DNA from: CAZNPL01 sp964574815
GTDB taxonomy: Bacteria; Planctomycetota; Phycisphaerae; UBA1845
Reading direction: 5' to 3'
Length of the DNA stretch: 64,000 bases
Assembly: GCA_964574815.1 (NCBI GenBank)
Contig: CAZNPL010000020.1
Coordinates: forward strand, 49,175 to 113,174
In this document: piece after piece, positions 54,461 to 62,272 of the stretch
How the letters are laid out: every line of letters begins with the position of its first letter
How positions within the stretch are numbered: position 1 is the first letter of the stretch
Notes under the pieces: model-generated
Seen by the model: only the letters and a program-made list of their open reading frames with translations
What the model was told of the DNA's origin: nothing
Databases searched by the model: none
Position numbers and translations under genes: made by a program

Positions 54461-55153
54461 TCAACGTCGCCAGACCAGCAGATGTCGCTGAGGCCAATGC
54501 GGAATAACTCTCACGTTGGCCAACCCGGCCTGTTCAGCCAGGCAGTGCAGTTCAGCGGTCGTAACGGCCGCCCGGACCGATCGCGGACCATCCGTTCGGA
54601 CGACGGGTGACCGGCTCAGGGTCCGCGTCGCAAGCCACGCAAGCCACAGGCCGCGTTTCGTGCGGCGCAAGTCGTCCACGAGCATGACCCGTCTGGCGGC
54701 CCCAGCCATTCTAGCGAGCAACGCGACCGCCTGCTGCTCATCCAGGTGATGGAGGAAGAGAGACGAAGTCAGGACGTGGTAGCCGTCGGGCAGCGGCTGC
54801 TCACATGCGTCCAGCGTGAAGAAGCGGACGTTGACGCGGGCCCGGCGGGCTCGAAGTCGCGCGAAAGCGATGGCGCGGCGGTTGACGTCGCAGGCGGCGA
54901 CTTCGACGGCCCAGCCAGCGCGCCGGGCGCGGCGCGCCAGGTCGAGAGGCCAATCGCCACCGCCAGTGGCAATGTCTAGGACGCGCAGCGGACCGGTCGC
55001 CGCTCGGTACTCGCGCTGTATGTGCGGCCAGAGGGCAGCCCACAGGCGACTGGCCAAGTAAACCCGCGAGAGACCGCGCATTGCCTGGATATGCATGCGG
55101 CGGTCGAGGTGCGGGTTATCCATCAGCTCCTGCTCGCGAACGCGCGTTGGCAT
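54461..55153 (-). CDS. Class I SAM-dependent methyltransferase
   Basis: The 230-residue product starts at 55153, with GGAAG 9 bases upstream; the frame reaches 55246 without homology. Motif I is VLDIATGGGDWPLDLARR, followed by the acidic residue of strand two in VAACDVNRRA, DACEQPLPDGYHVL and SLFLHHLDEQQ. The sequence resembles methyltransferases encoded next to type III polyketide synthases, where they methylate a ring or chain oxygen or carbon. With the flavoprotein gene downstream it forms the minus-strand arm of the polyketide locus. A hairpin at 55186-55212 separates it from the protease gene upstream. Confidence 0.9.
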   Translation of the reverse strand: MPTRVREQELMDNPHLDRRMHIQAMRGLSRVYLASRLWAALWPHIQREYRAATGPLRVLDIATGGGDWPLDLARRARRAGWAVEVAACDVNRRAIAFARLRARRARVNVRFFTLDACEQPLPDGYHVLTSSLFLHHLDEQQAVALLARMAGAARRVMLVDDLRRTKRGLWLAWLATRTLSRSPVVRTDGPRSVRAAVTTAELHCLAEQAGLANVRVIPHWPQRHLLVWRR

Positions 55154-55185
55154 CGAGTTCGATCTTCCTGCGGCCACGCGAAGGT

Positions 55186-55212
55186 GGCGCCGGCCCGTAA
55201 GGGGCCGGCGCC
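55186..55212 (-). terminator. GC-rich hairpin between protease and methyltransferase genes
   Basis: A perfect 11-bp stem, GGCGCCGGCCC (55186-55196) with GGGCCGGCGCC (55202-55212), has a 5-base loop. On the minus strand it falls about 104 bases after the protease stop and 33 bases before the methyltransferase start. No T-run follows, so it may be a weak terminator or a 5' leader hairpin. Confidence 0.5.
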
Positions 55213-55315
55213 ATAGGATGGACTGGTATACTTCGGTTTTCAACACGCCGGCGCCGGTCTATCGCAGCCGGGAGCCTCGATTCCTTTGCCCGAGCCGCGC
55301 GAGTCGGTACACCAG

Positions 55316-56902
55316 TCAATCGCCGATACGCACGCTGCCGGATGAGCCGTTCCGTCTGAGCGTCACGGGGCGCCAGATGCTGAAACGCTCGTTGTAGCTT
55401 CCCGGCGCGATGTGCACCTCATCGCCGGACCGAACGGCGTGGGTCGCTTCCTCAACTGTGTTGAACGGTTGCAGGAGCGTGCCGCGTTCGGTGTCGCCGT
55501 TGTTTCCAGGGTCGCCGGCCACACCGCCATTGACGAACACGGGACTTGCGATAAACGAGTCGTCCATGAAGTACTTTAAATGATCAAAGGCCAGGTCCAG
55601 CCTGCCATAGTACTTGTTGGACTCCGGGCAATTGTTGTCGCCCCCGCTCAGTGTTCCCCGCACGCGCCGATCCGCGTCGAAAATGGGCGAACCGGACGAG
55701 CCCGGTTCAGTCGTGCCGCTGGTGTACGTGATATTCCGGACGTCGGCATCGAAACAATTCTGGCCGTTGGCGTCGCAAAAGGTCCGGTTGCTTGTACCGC
55801 CGGTATCACCGAAGCTGATTCGCTTGAAGGTGCCGCGCGGGTGATGCACGCCCGTTCCATCCTCGTTGTTTGACCACGCGCTCGAGCGATAGCCGAGGTA
55901 GAGGGCGCCGGCGACGGGAGGGTCATCCAGTCCGAGAAGGGACCAGTCGGTCGGCGCGTGGCGTTTGAGCCGCACGGAACCGAGATTGCGCGGTTGCCCT
56001 GCCGGGTTTGCCGGGGCCGTGCCGTTGCACGAGTTGGTCTCGAAGAACCAGTAGACTTCCAGATTGGCGGCGTCGGAGGCGGCGTTCACGCAGTGATTGG
56101 CCGTCATCAACAACGGGGCCAGGTCGCCCGGCTCGCGATTGAGCAGGGCTGCGGTGCATCGGATGCAGGATGCTCCCTGAAGGAAGTAGATCAGCGCGAC
56201 GCCGCGCGCTTCGTTATTATCCCAAGTCGGAAAGCATACTACGTCGTTGTGGCAGGGTAACGTAGCGCCACCCGGCGTGTTGGCGCACGTTCCGCCCATT
56301 GCGAGATGGGCGACCTTGGTGACGATCGGTGCATCGGCGTCAGGCTTCAGGCCTTCGGGCACGTACAGTTCTACGACGATCGACTCGTCCCAGATGGTCG
56401 GAGTCCACCAGCCGCCTTCCTCGTCGATTTGCGGCTTCTCGAACGGGCCGAGCACGGAGGTTCGCGTAGCGTTTGCGAACCGCATTTGGATTTCGGAGCC
56501 TGGGTCGAGGTTTTCAAGGCGCAACCGGAGTCCGCACGCGCCTGGAGAGAGAAACTCCACGTGGCTTACGGAACCGCCGTTTGGTCTGGTTACCCACGGC
56601 CAGTCAACCAGTTGGCGGGCGTCGAACGGTTCGACGTAGCCTACCTCTTGGGCCTGGGAGCGTAGTCGGTCGCTGTTTTCCTCGACTTCCGCGATCGGGC
56701 GGGTCTCCGGGAGGAGGATGCGGTGCGGTACGAGCTCCGGGGCCACCAACTCGGCCGTCTGCCATTTGGGGAGCTGAACCCGGTATGAATGCGGCTGCGC
56801 GTCGGGTGACATCGTGTCGACGGCGCCGACGCCGTCGCCGGCGCGGGCCGCGGCCGTCGCGCACGCCGCGATCAGAATCATCAGGCACTTGTTTCGGTTC
56901 AT
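55316..56902 (-). CDS. Exported trypsin-fold serine protease with short C-terminal beta-helix start
   Basis: From ATG 56902, with AGGAG 8 bases upstream, the product is 528 residues with a signal peptide (CLMILIAACATAAARA). The catalytic triad is His270 in LMTANHCVNA, Asp319 in APTDWSLLGL and Ser403 in EPGSSGSPI. The TANHC form and the Cys-rich surroundings resemble lysyl endopeptidases such as Achromobacter protease I. The residues that set substrate specificity cannot be assigned. The last 50 residues (PFNTVEEATHAV, GDEVHIAPGSYNE) look like the first turn of a pectin-lyase-type beta-helix, but the protein ends there. Just upstream (33 bases) is a surface protein gene on the same strand, so both exported proteins may be co-transcribed. 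Confidence 0.88.
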   Translation of the reverse strand: MNRNKCLMILIAACATAAARAGDGVGAVDTMSPDAQPHSYRVQLPKWQTAELVAPELVPHRILLPETRPIAEVEENSDRLRSQAQEVGYVEPFDARQLVDWPWVTRPNGGSVSHVEFLSPGACGLRLRLENLDPGSEIQMRFANATRTSVLGPFEKPQIDEEGGWWTPTIWDESIVVELYVPEGLKPDADAPIVTKVAHLAMGGTCANTPGGATLPCHNDVVCFPTWDNNEARGVALIYFLQGASCIRCTAALLNREPGDLAPLLMTANHCVNAASDAANLEVYWFFETNSCNGTAPANPAGQPRNLGSVRLKRHAPTDWSLLGLDDPPVAGALYLGYRSSAWSNNEDGTGVHHPRGTFKRISFGDTGGTSNRTFCDANGQNCFDADVRNITYTSGTTEPGSSGSPIFDADRRVRGTLSGGDNNCPESNKYYGRLDLAFDHLKYFMDDSFIASPVFVNGGVAGDPGNNGDTERGTLLQPFNTVEEATHAVRSGDEVHIAPGSYNERFSIWRPVTLRRNGSSGSVRIGD

Positions 56903-56935
56903 GGTCGGTCTCCTGATCAATGCGCCGTCATTCGG

Positions 56936-58681
56936 TTATTGCAGGTTGACCAACACGAGAACGAGTCCGCGCTCGCCCTTGGCCAGGGGCGTCATGGCCT
57001 TGCCGATCACGGCGCCCGTTGCGCGGGCGTGGTCCTCGACGGCCATCGCGTAGCCGGGGCGGTCGCCGGTGGTCATCAGGTCTCCCGGCGTGATGGCTCG
57101 GTCGCTTGCGTCGCAGTGGACCCAGACGCGGCCCGACAACGCGACCGCGGGCGCTTCCTCGTTGCCGGGGAGGTTGCCGAGCACGGCGCCGGCTGGCAGG
57201 TCTCCGGCCCCGCTCACGACGCCCGCCACCTTGCGGTTGTAGCTGCCGCGTGAGAGGCAGAGCTGACCCGGGTTTTCGGCATCGATCATCAGGACCTGTC
57301 CCGGTTCGACCGGTTCGCTGCAAGGGAATCGTTCGGCGACGTCGGCCCCGAGGATCTCGATAACCTTTACCTTGGTCGTACCGTCGCGGTCGATCTGAAG
57401 CATTTTCTCGTTCGCGGTCGGATTGGTGTCGGTGCCATACGTGATGACCAGATCGCCGACATTCTGGGTGGTGCGGGCGTACATGGCCCACTTCTTCACG
57501 TTGCCGCCTTTCTCGCCAAACGTGATGCCTGATCCGACGTTGCCGACGTCGTCGCTGTAGAGGCCCAGCCAGGCATTAGCCGAATCCTGAATCACGACCT
57601 CTTCAAACTGCAGATCGCTGTTGAACACGCCTGCGGAGCTACGGCCTACGCTGAGCTTCGCATCAGTCAGCTTTCCGGTTCCGACGACCACATCGCCTCC
57701 GTCGGGCTGCAACTCGAGGGAGGAAAACTGATCGTCCTGGACTGCGTGGATTTCGTTGCCCTTGATGTCCACGAACTCAACCGTATTCGCGATCGTCGAT
57801 GGGTATTCACTGGTGACCCGCAGGGCGTTGGGCGCCTGAAACTGCGTCGTGCCGACCGCCTTGACGTGCAACTTGGCGGCAGGGTTGTTGACGCTGATGC
57901 CGACGTCACCGGTGGGCTTGACCTGCAGATAGCGCGCGTTGGCATTGCCGGCCGGGTCGCTGCCGTAGGTGATGCTGAAGTCGCCACCGTTGCCGGCGGT
58001 GCGCTGCACGAGCGACCACTTGGTCAACTCGCCGGTGGCCGTGTCGATCTCGCCCAGTGAGATCCCCGAGCCGGGCGCGCCGACGTTGTCCGAGTAAAGC
58101 CCCAGCCAGGCTTGGCCGCCTTCGATCACGATCTGGTCCGTCGCAAGATCAGACGGATCGAGGTTGTCGAGGCCACTGATGCCCGTGACGTGCAACTGAG
58201 CCAGAGGGTTCGGCTCGTTCATGCCGACAAAGCCGTCGTTGGTATTGTGGATTGCAGTGCCGTCGAGCGTCCAGTTCGCATCGTTGAGGGCCTGGATCGC
58301 GACCGGCGTGGGGGCGATGCGCTGTCGTGGCGTGAGCACGATCGGTGGGTTACCGCTTGCGCCGGGGCGCACGCCGATCTCCAGCCAGCGGGCGTCGCTG
58401 GTGAAAACGCCTTCACCAAAGTCGATCGACACCGCGAACAGGCCTCCGGCCACGCTGACGTCGTTGGCAAACCGGGTGTCGCCGATCTGATTGCCGTTGA
58501 TCGCGGCGTCGAAGAGCTTGAACTGAAAATCAAAGTCGCCGTTGGCCGGTGCTCCGGCAACGATCAAACTGCCCTGGTAGAAGAACGCCGTGCCTGCCGG
58601 TGTCTGGGCCGCCGCTGGTGATACGTGGACGCACGCCGCCAAGAGCACGGCGCAAAAGCCTCGATAGAACAATGAAACCAT
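56936..58681 (-). CDS. Exported tail-fibre-like surface protein with C-terminal G2/cleavage-type domain (paralogue C)
   Basis: The ATG at 58681 has AGGAGG 8 bases upstream and opens a signal peptide (GFCAVLLAACVHVSPAAA); a Met ten codons earlier is less likely. The 581-residue protein shares the N-terminal module with the genes at 5258, 6998 and 26934 (FFYQGSLIVAGAPANGDF, VAGGLFAVSIDFG, LTPRQRIAPTPVA). Repeats such as TGDVGISVNNPAAKLHV and a DLAT...AWLGLYSDNVG segment follow twice, alongside GSGI-FGEK or GSGISLGEI. The last 135 residues (ADVAERFPCSEPVEPGQVL, RKVAGVVSGAGDLP, PGDLMTTGDRPGYAM, VLVLVNLQ) match a domain seen at the end of many bacterial fibre-like proteins. Only this paralogue has it. 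A surface role is inferred. Confidence 0.8.
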   Translation of the reverse strand: MVSLFYRGFCAVLLAACVHVSPAAAQTPAGTAFFYQGSLIVAGAPANGDFDFQFKLFDAAINGNQIGDTRFANDVSVAGGLFAVSIDFGEGVFTSDARWLEIGVRPGASGNPPIVLTPRQRIAPTPVAIQALNDANWTLDGTAIHNTNDGFVGMNEPNPLAQLHVTGISGLDNLDPSDLATDQIVIEGGQAWLGLYSDNVGAPGSGISLGEIDTATGELTKWSLVQRTAGNGGDFSITYGSDPAGNANARYLQVKPTGDVGISVNNPAAKLHVKAVGTTQFQAPNALRVTSEYPSTIANTVEFVDIKGNEIHAVQDDQFSSLELQPDGGDVVVGTGKLTDAKLSVGRSSAGVFNSDLQFEEVVIQDSANAWLGLYSDDVGNVGSGITFGEKGGNVKKWAMYARTTQNVGDLVITYGTDTNPTANEKMLQIDRDGTTKVKVIEILGADVAERFPCSEPVEPGQVLMIDAENPGQLCLSRGSYNRKVAGVVSGAGDLPAGAVLGNLPGNEEAPAVALSGRVWVHCDASDRAITPGDLMTTGDRPGYAMAVEDHARATGAVIGKAMTPLAKGERGLVLVLVNLQ

Positions 58682-59061
58682 GATAACGACCTCCTGTTTT
58701 CGCTTCGCCATTCACCAAGAAACCAGACGACGTACGGCTGACTCAGTTGCACACACGGGGGTCGAGTGCCGCATCAACTTATGACCTGCTTTCACATAAT
58801 GCGGAGCGATGAGCGATCCGCCGAGCACGACGGAGGGTCCTAGAGGCTTGAGCTCGTCCCGGGGAGTGATCGGCCTATGCATCAGGATTCCGCCGACCTG
58901 CCACCCCCAGGATGTTTCAAGGCTTCCCCTCCGGGGCGAGGCGCGGCTCACTCGCCCCACCCAGGCTCGTAGTCTTGCCGTTTCATTAAAGTACTTCGGC
59001 CCTCCCTGCCCGAGGCGGGCAGGCACGCCAAGCGGCGTTCGGCATAAGGATCATGCCTTAA

Positions 59062-59103
59062 AGCGGGCGATCGGATTCGAACCGACGACGTCCAGCTTGG
59101 GAA
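59062..59103 (-). tRNA. 3' fragment of tRNA-Gly(CCC), likely attachment-site remnant
   Basis: Read on the minus strand, the sequence gives an anticodon loop TTCCCAA, the 3' anticodon stem GCTGG, a 5-base variable loop, a T-arm GTCGG-TTCGAAT-CCGAT, the 3' acceptor strand CGCCCGC and discriminator T. The anticodon would be CCC (Gly). Upstream, where the 5' anticodon stem CCAGC and the D-arm should be, the sequence is CATCGAA, and no GCGGGCG 5' acceptor half is found in the following 700 bases. The gene is therefore cut at the anticodon loop. Tyrosine integrases commonly use the 3' half of tRNA genes as attachment sites and leave such copies. Confidence 0.8.
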
Positions 59104-59114
59104 TTCGATGTTCC

Positions 59115-59180
59115 GCTTGCAAACCCTTGTCACAACAGCACTTAAGTGCTTTTTTTCAGTCAGAAACAAGGGTAGCAAGC
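59115..59180. repeat. Nested inverted repeat beside the tRNA fragment
   Basis: Outer arms GCTTGCAAACCCTTGT (59115-59130) and ACAAGGGTAGCAAGC (59166-59180) pair over 14 bp with one AA/A mismatch bulge. Inside is the perfect 14-base palindrome AGCACTTAAGTGCT (59137-59150) followed by TTTTTT. The outer arms start 12 bases from the tRNA fragment. The inner part alone could be a small terminator on the plus strand; the whole may be a recombination site or structured RNA. Confidence 0.75.
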
Positions 59181-59902
59181 AGCTGGCAGGTTGACGAACA
59201 GTAGAAAACAAGTGGCTTTCACGTGCCGACTGACCCACTTTTGACCCACTCACGAGCCGCTACGACAACCAAGACCGCACTATCGCGCGTCCACATCCTC
59301 CGGAGCAGCAGTTTGCGTCCGGACCCGCCGTCTGGATAACCGCCGTCATCGGGTACGCATCGGGTACACGTTCACAGGCGTCCGCAAGTTCTGACCGGCA
59401 AACGCTTTACGTCACCGGGCGGGGGGAATCGAATACCGCTTCCCTCTGGCCGAAAATCGGCGTTCCTGAGCCAGAATCGCGGATCTTGCGAAAATAAAGC
59501 GGGTTTTGAATGACCACTCCTGACCCGTCGAGACCATCCGGCACCATCGAAGACCAGTTTCATCGGGTACTCTCGTTCCATCTTGATCGGCCGCTTCGGA
59601 CGTATGAGACGAGCGCAACGCACACGTGCTAATCCTCCGGTCGCGTCTCGCCGCCAAAGACGCGGAGCCGGCTGGCAGGTCGTTTAGTCATCCCCGCAGC
59701 CTCACCCAGCATCCACGTCGCAAGTCACGCCCGTGGGCTCGGGCGCAGGCTCCGAGTCCTCGCGCTTCGTTGCTTTTCGCGTCAAGGAGCCAACTCCGTC
59801 GATGATGGCACGGTCGGACAGCAGTCTCCTACACCAGGCCAAGGGCCAAGGTGGTCATCTTTTGCGTACTGCAACGCCGCAGCCCCACAAAGGCTTCCGC
59901 AG
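59181..59902. other. Gene-free region after the integration scar
   Basis: No gene is supported over about 720 bases. Short frames exist (for example 59372-59623 minus) but have no ribosome site or recognisable domain. Small direct repeats are present: TGACCCACT twice (59226-59250) and ATCGGGTAC three times (about 59347, 59359 and 59567). The arsenate reductase gene ends at 59903. Confidence 0.5.
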
Positions 59903-60334
59903 TTACTCTGCAAGGTAATCTGCAATGTGCCCACGAATGTCGTCCCTGACACGGAGAAATACCGCGAGCTTCTCGGCGTCGGTACCCGTGGCCTGCGCCG
60001 GATCCTCAAACGGCCAGTGGAGCATCCTTCTCGCCCCCGGGAACATCGGGCAGGCTCCCTTTGCGCCGTCGCAGACCGTTACTACAACGTCAAAGTTCGC
60101 TTCCGCAAGTTCATCGACATGCTTGCTCGTTTGTCCGCTGATGTCAACGCCAATATCGGCCATGGCATCGATCGCGAGTGGATGAACGTATCCGGCCGGC
60201 TCGGAGCCGGCAGAGAATGCCTCCCACCGATTACCGCCAAGATACCGCCACAGGGCCTCGGCCATCTGGCTGCGACAAGAGTTACCGGTGCAGAGGATCA
60301 GGACACGTTTCATCCTGTGAGTTGTGTCATTCAT
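59903..60334 (-). CDS. arsC: Thioredoxin-coupled arsenate reductase (low-molecular-weight phosphatase fold)
   Basis: The enzyme reduces arsenate to arsenite. The 143-residue product has the P-loop CTGNSCR (Cys15 to Arg21, CX5R) and the later Cys pair in VTVCDGAKGACPMFPG, as in the staphylococcal-type thioredoxin-coupled ArsC. The ending LHWPFEDPA matches that class as well. A pure protein tyrosine phosphatase would lack the second Cys pair. I place the start at ATG 60334, which overlaps the stop of the ATPase gene by 8 bases (ATGAATGA), indicating coupled translation; Met 60313 gives a shorter alternative. It is the last gene of the arsR operon. Confidence 0.92.
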   Translation of the reverse strand: MNDTTHRMKRVLILCTGNSCRSQMAEALWRYLGGNRWEAFSAGSEPAGYVHPLAIDAMADIGVDISGQTSKHVDELAEANFDVVVTVCDGAKGACPMFPGARRMLHWPFEDPAQATGTDAEKLAVFLRVRDDIRGHIADYLAE

Positions 60335-61022
60335 GCATGGCTCGCGTCGACTCGACCTGCCCGTTGAGCACAGTACCCTCGACAAGTCGAAGGGTCGTCT
60401 TCGCACGCTCGGCGGCTCGCGGATCATGCGTGACCATCACGATCGTTCGGCCCTCCGCGTTCAGTTCGTCGAAGAAGTCGATGACTTGCTTGCTCGTTTC
60501 CGGATCCAGATTCCCGGTCGGCTCATCTGCAAGGATGACTGTGGGATCGTTGGCAAGCACGCGAGCCAGCGCCACGCGCTGCTGCTGGCCCACGCTCAAC
60601 TCCGATGGCTTGTGGTCCAGTCGGTCGCCCAACCCCACGCGTTCGAGTAGCCTCGTCGCTTCTTCTTGTTGCGCCGTTTCGTCGGTTCCCGCCAGAAAGA
60701 GCGGAATCTGAACATTCTCGACGGCGGTCAGGTAAGGCACAAGATTGAACGTCTGAAATACGAATCCGATGTTCTTCTTCCGAAACGCAGCTCTCTCATT
60801 CGGCGTCAGGTCGTAAAGAGAAGTACCGTCTACGAACACCCGGCCGTGTGTCGGCGAAAGCATCCCGCCGAGCATCAACAGCAGCGTGCTTTTCCCACTA
60901 CCGCTCGGCCCGACGATGGACACATAATCACCGCGTCCCATATGAACATTGGCATCGCGCAGCGCGGTTACACTCGACGCACGATGATTGTAGCTCTTGC
61001 TTACCCCTTCCATTCGAAGCAT
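60327..61022 (-). CDS. ABC exporter ATPase, LolD/MacB type
   Basis: The 231-residue protein powers the permease encoded just before it. It has Walker A GPSGSGKSTLLLML, Q-loop FVFQTFNLVPYLTA, signature LSVGQQQRVALARVL (LSVGQ for LSGGQ), Walker B TVILADEPTGNLD and switch His in VMVTHDPR. The ATG has AGGAGG 7 bases upstream, inside the end of the permease gene, and the gap is 3 bases. This class normally works with FtsX-like permeases in macrolide, lipoprotein or peptide export, without a transmembrane channel for ions. Its place between arsR and arsC is unusual. Confidence 0.93.
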   Translation of the reverse strand: MLRMEGVSKSYNHRASSVTALRDANVHMGRGDYVSIVGPSGSGKSTLLLMLGGMLSPTHGRVFVDGTSLYDLTPNERAAFRKKNIGFVFQTFNLVPYLTAVENVQIPLFLAGTDETAQQEEATRLLERVGLGDRLDHKPSELSVGQQQRVALARVLANDPTVILADEPTGNLDPETSKQVIDFFDELNAEGRTIVMVTHDPRAAERAKTTLRLVEGTVLNGQVESTRAMHE

Positions 61023-61025
61023 GAA

Positions 61026-62249
61026 TCAAACCTCCTGAAACGTGGCACACGGGTCCAGGCGCGCCGCGTTTCGCGCCGGCAAGCAGCTTGCAACGAGTGC
61101 AATCCCCACGGACAACCCGACCGCCCACAGCACGAGCACCGGCATGGGCATCACGGCAATCCCCGCCAGCCGAGGGCCAAACGTCACTGCGAGTACCGTT
61201 CCGAGGAGATAGCCTCCGACGCCGCCGACCAGACCGAGCAGCAGCCCCTTGAGGAGGAACATGCGCAGAATTACGGAGGAGCCCGCCCCCAAGGCCATCA
61301 AGGTGCCGATTTCGCGCCGCCGCTCGAAGACGTTGGCGTACATGTAATTGGCGATACTGGCACCCCCGACAAGTACGATGATGGCCAGGAACACCGTTGA
61401 CAGACTCGCCATCATGTGGTTGGTCTTGACCTGAGTGTCCACGACTTGTGTAACCGTCACCACCTTTGCATCAGGCAGCAGCTTGTTGATCTTGCCCACC
61501 AAGCCAGCGGAAATCTCCTGGCAGCAGCCCACGATCTCGATTGCGTTGATCACCGGCCCTTTGCCGGCGAGCTCTTGGACTACGTGCAGATGGGCAAACA
61601 AGCGCCCGTCATCGACGGTGCCGGTCTCTGGCAAGACCGCGGTTACGGTAAACGTTCTGCCGAGCGCCTCAACCTCGTCGCCCTCGTCCACACCGATCAA
61701 AGCGGCCACATCGGCGCCGATCAGTACTTCGTTTTCGCCCAGATCGTCGATGACTCGCTTGCGTACCAGGGTCTCCTGGACTGGCGGCTTGAAGGCATCT
61801 GGTACTTCCGCGATAGTGCCACACCCCTCAGGCGGAAGTGAAAAGATGCCCGCCCCTTCCCACATCGCCTTCACCTGGAATTCGCTCTTCGGCAGAATAC
61901 CCGTCAGCGTGACCTTTCTCCCGCGAATTTCAATGGGGACAGACAGTTTCGGGGAGAGATTGTCCAGGCCCTCAAGGTCCGACATGGTCAACGTGGTGAC
62001 GTATTCCTCTGGAAACTCGTCGTTCTGCAGGTCCGCGCTGTAGTAGTCTTGCACGGACGCGGCCTTGGGAAGGACGAGGATGTTGGCCCCCAGTGCGTCG
62101 AGCTCCCTGGCGACCGCCTTCTCCGAGTAGAAAGTAATGTTCTTGATCGACACGATTGCCGCAATGCCGAGGAAGATCGCGAAGAAACTCGTCGCAAGCT
62201 GGTTCTTGCGCTCGAAGATCTCGCGCCAAACGAGTTTTCTGAGCTGCAC
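61026..62249 (-). CDS. MacB/FtsX-like ABC permease with extracytoplasmic cysteines
   Basis: I use the GTG at 62249, with AGGAGG 7 bases upstream; an ATG at 62303 would overlap the previous gene by 31 bases. The 407-residue protein has one N-terminal helix (SFFAIFLGIAAIVSI), a large extracytoplasmic domain (about 40-275) and three C-terminal helices (VFLAIIVLVGGASIANYM, LLLGLVGGVGGYLLGTVLAV, VLVLWAVGLSVGIALVA). The loop FERRREIGTLMALGAG is the conserved MacB/FtsX contact for the ATPase. The extracytoplasmic domain has Cys143 in EGCGT and a vicinal pair Cys242-Cys243 in IVGCCQEIS. Vicinal thiols bind arsenite well, so the domain could sense or handle a metalloid; that is inference. Confidence 0.88.
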   Translation of the reverse strand: MQLRKLVWREIFERKNQLATSFFAIFLGIAAIVSIKNITFYSEKAVARELDALGANILVLPKAASVQDYYSADLQNDEFPEEYVTTLTMSDLEGLDNLSPKLSVPIEIRGRKVTLTGILPKSEFQVKAMWEGAGIFSLPPEGCGTIAEVPDAFKPPVQETLVRKRVIDDLGENEVLIGADVAALIGVDEGDEVEALGRTFTVTAVLPETGTVDDGRLFAHLHVVQELAGKGPVINAIEIVGCCQEISAGLVGKINKLLPDAKVVTVTQVVDTQVKTNHMMASLSTVFLAIIVLVGGASIANYMYANVFERRREIGTLMALGAGSSVILRMFLLKGLLLGLVGGVGGYLLGTVLAVTFGPRLAGIAVMPMPVLVLWAVGLSVGIALVASCLPARNAARLDPCATFQEV

Positions 62250-62272
62250 CTGTTTGCCTCCTGCTGTTTGTC

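Noticed and set aside
58948..59253. Small minus-strand open frame reading through the tRNA-Gly fragment
   Set aside because: It translates the tRNA sequence itself (for example a segment VRIRSPA from the T-arm), a known false-gene artefact.
59372..59623. 83-residue minus-strand frame after the tRNA scar, considered as an integrase remnant
   Set aside because: No Arg/His/Tyr recombinase motif is present.
59062..59902. tRNA-Gly split by a group I intron
   Set aside because: The break is in the anticodon loop, as in some intron-bearing tRNAs, but no 5' half with the GCGGGCG acceptor or CCAGC stem is found upstream, and no intron core is visible.
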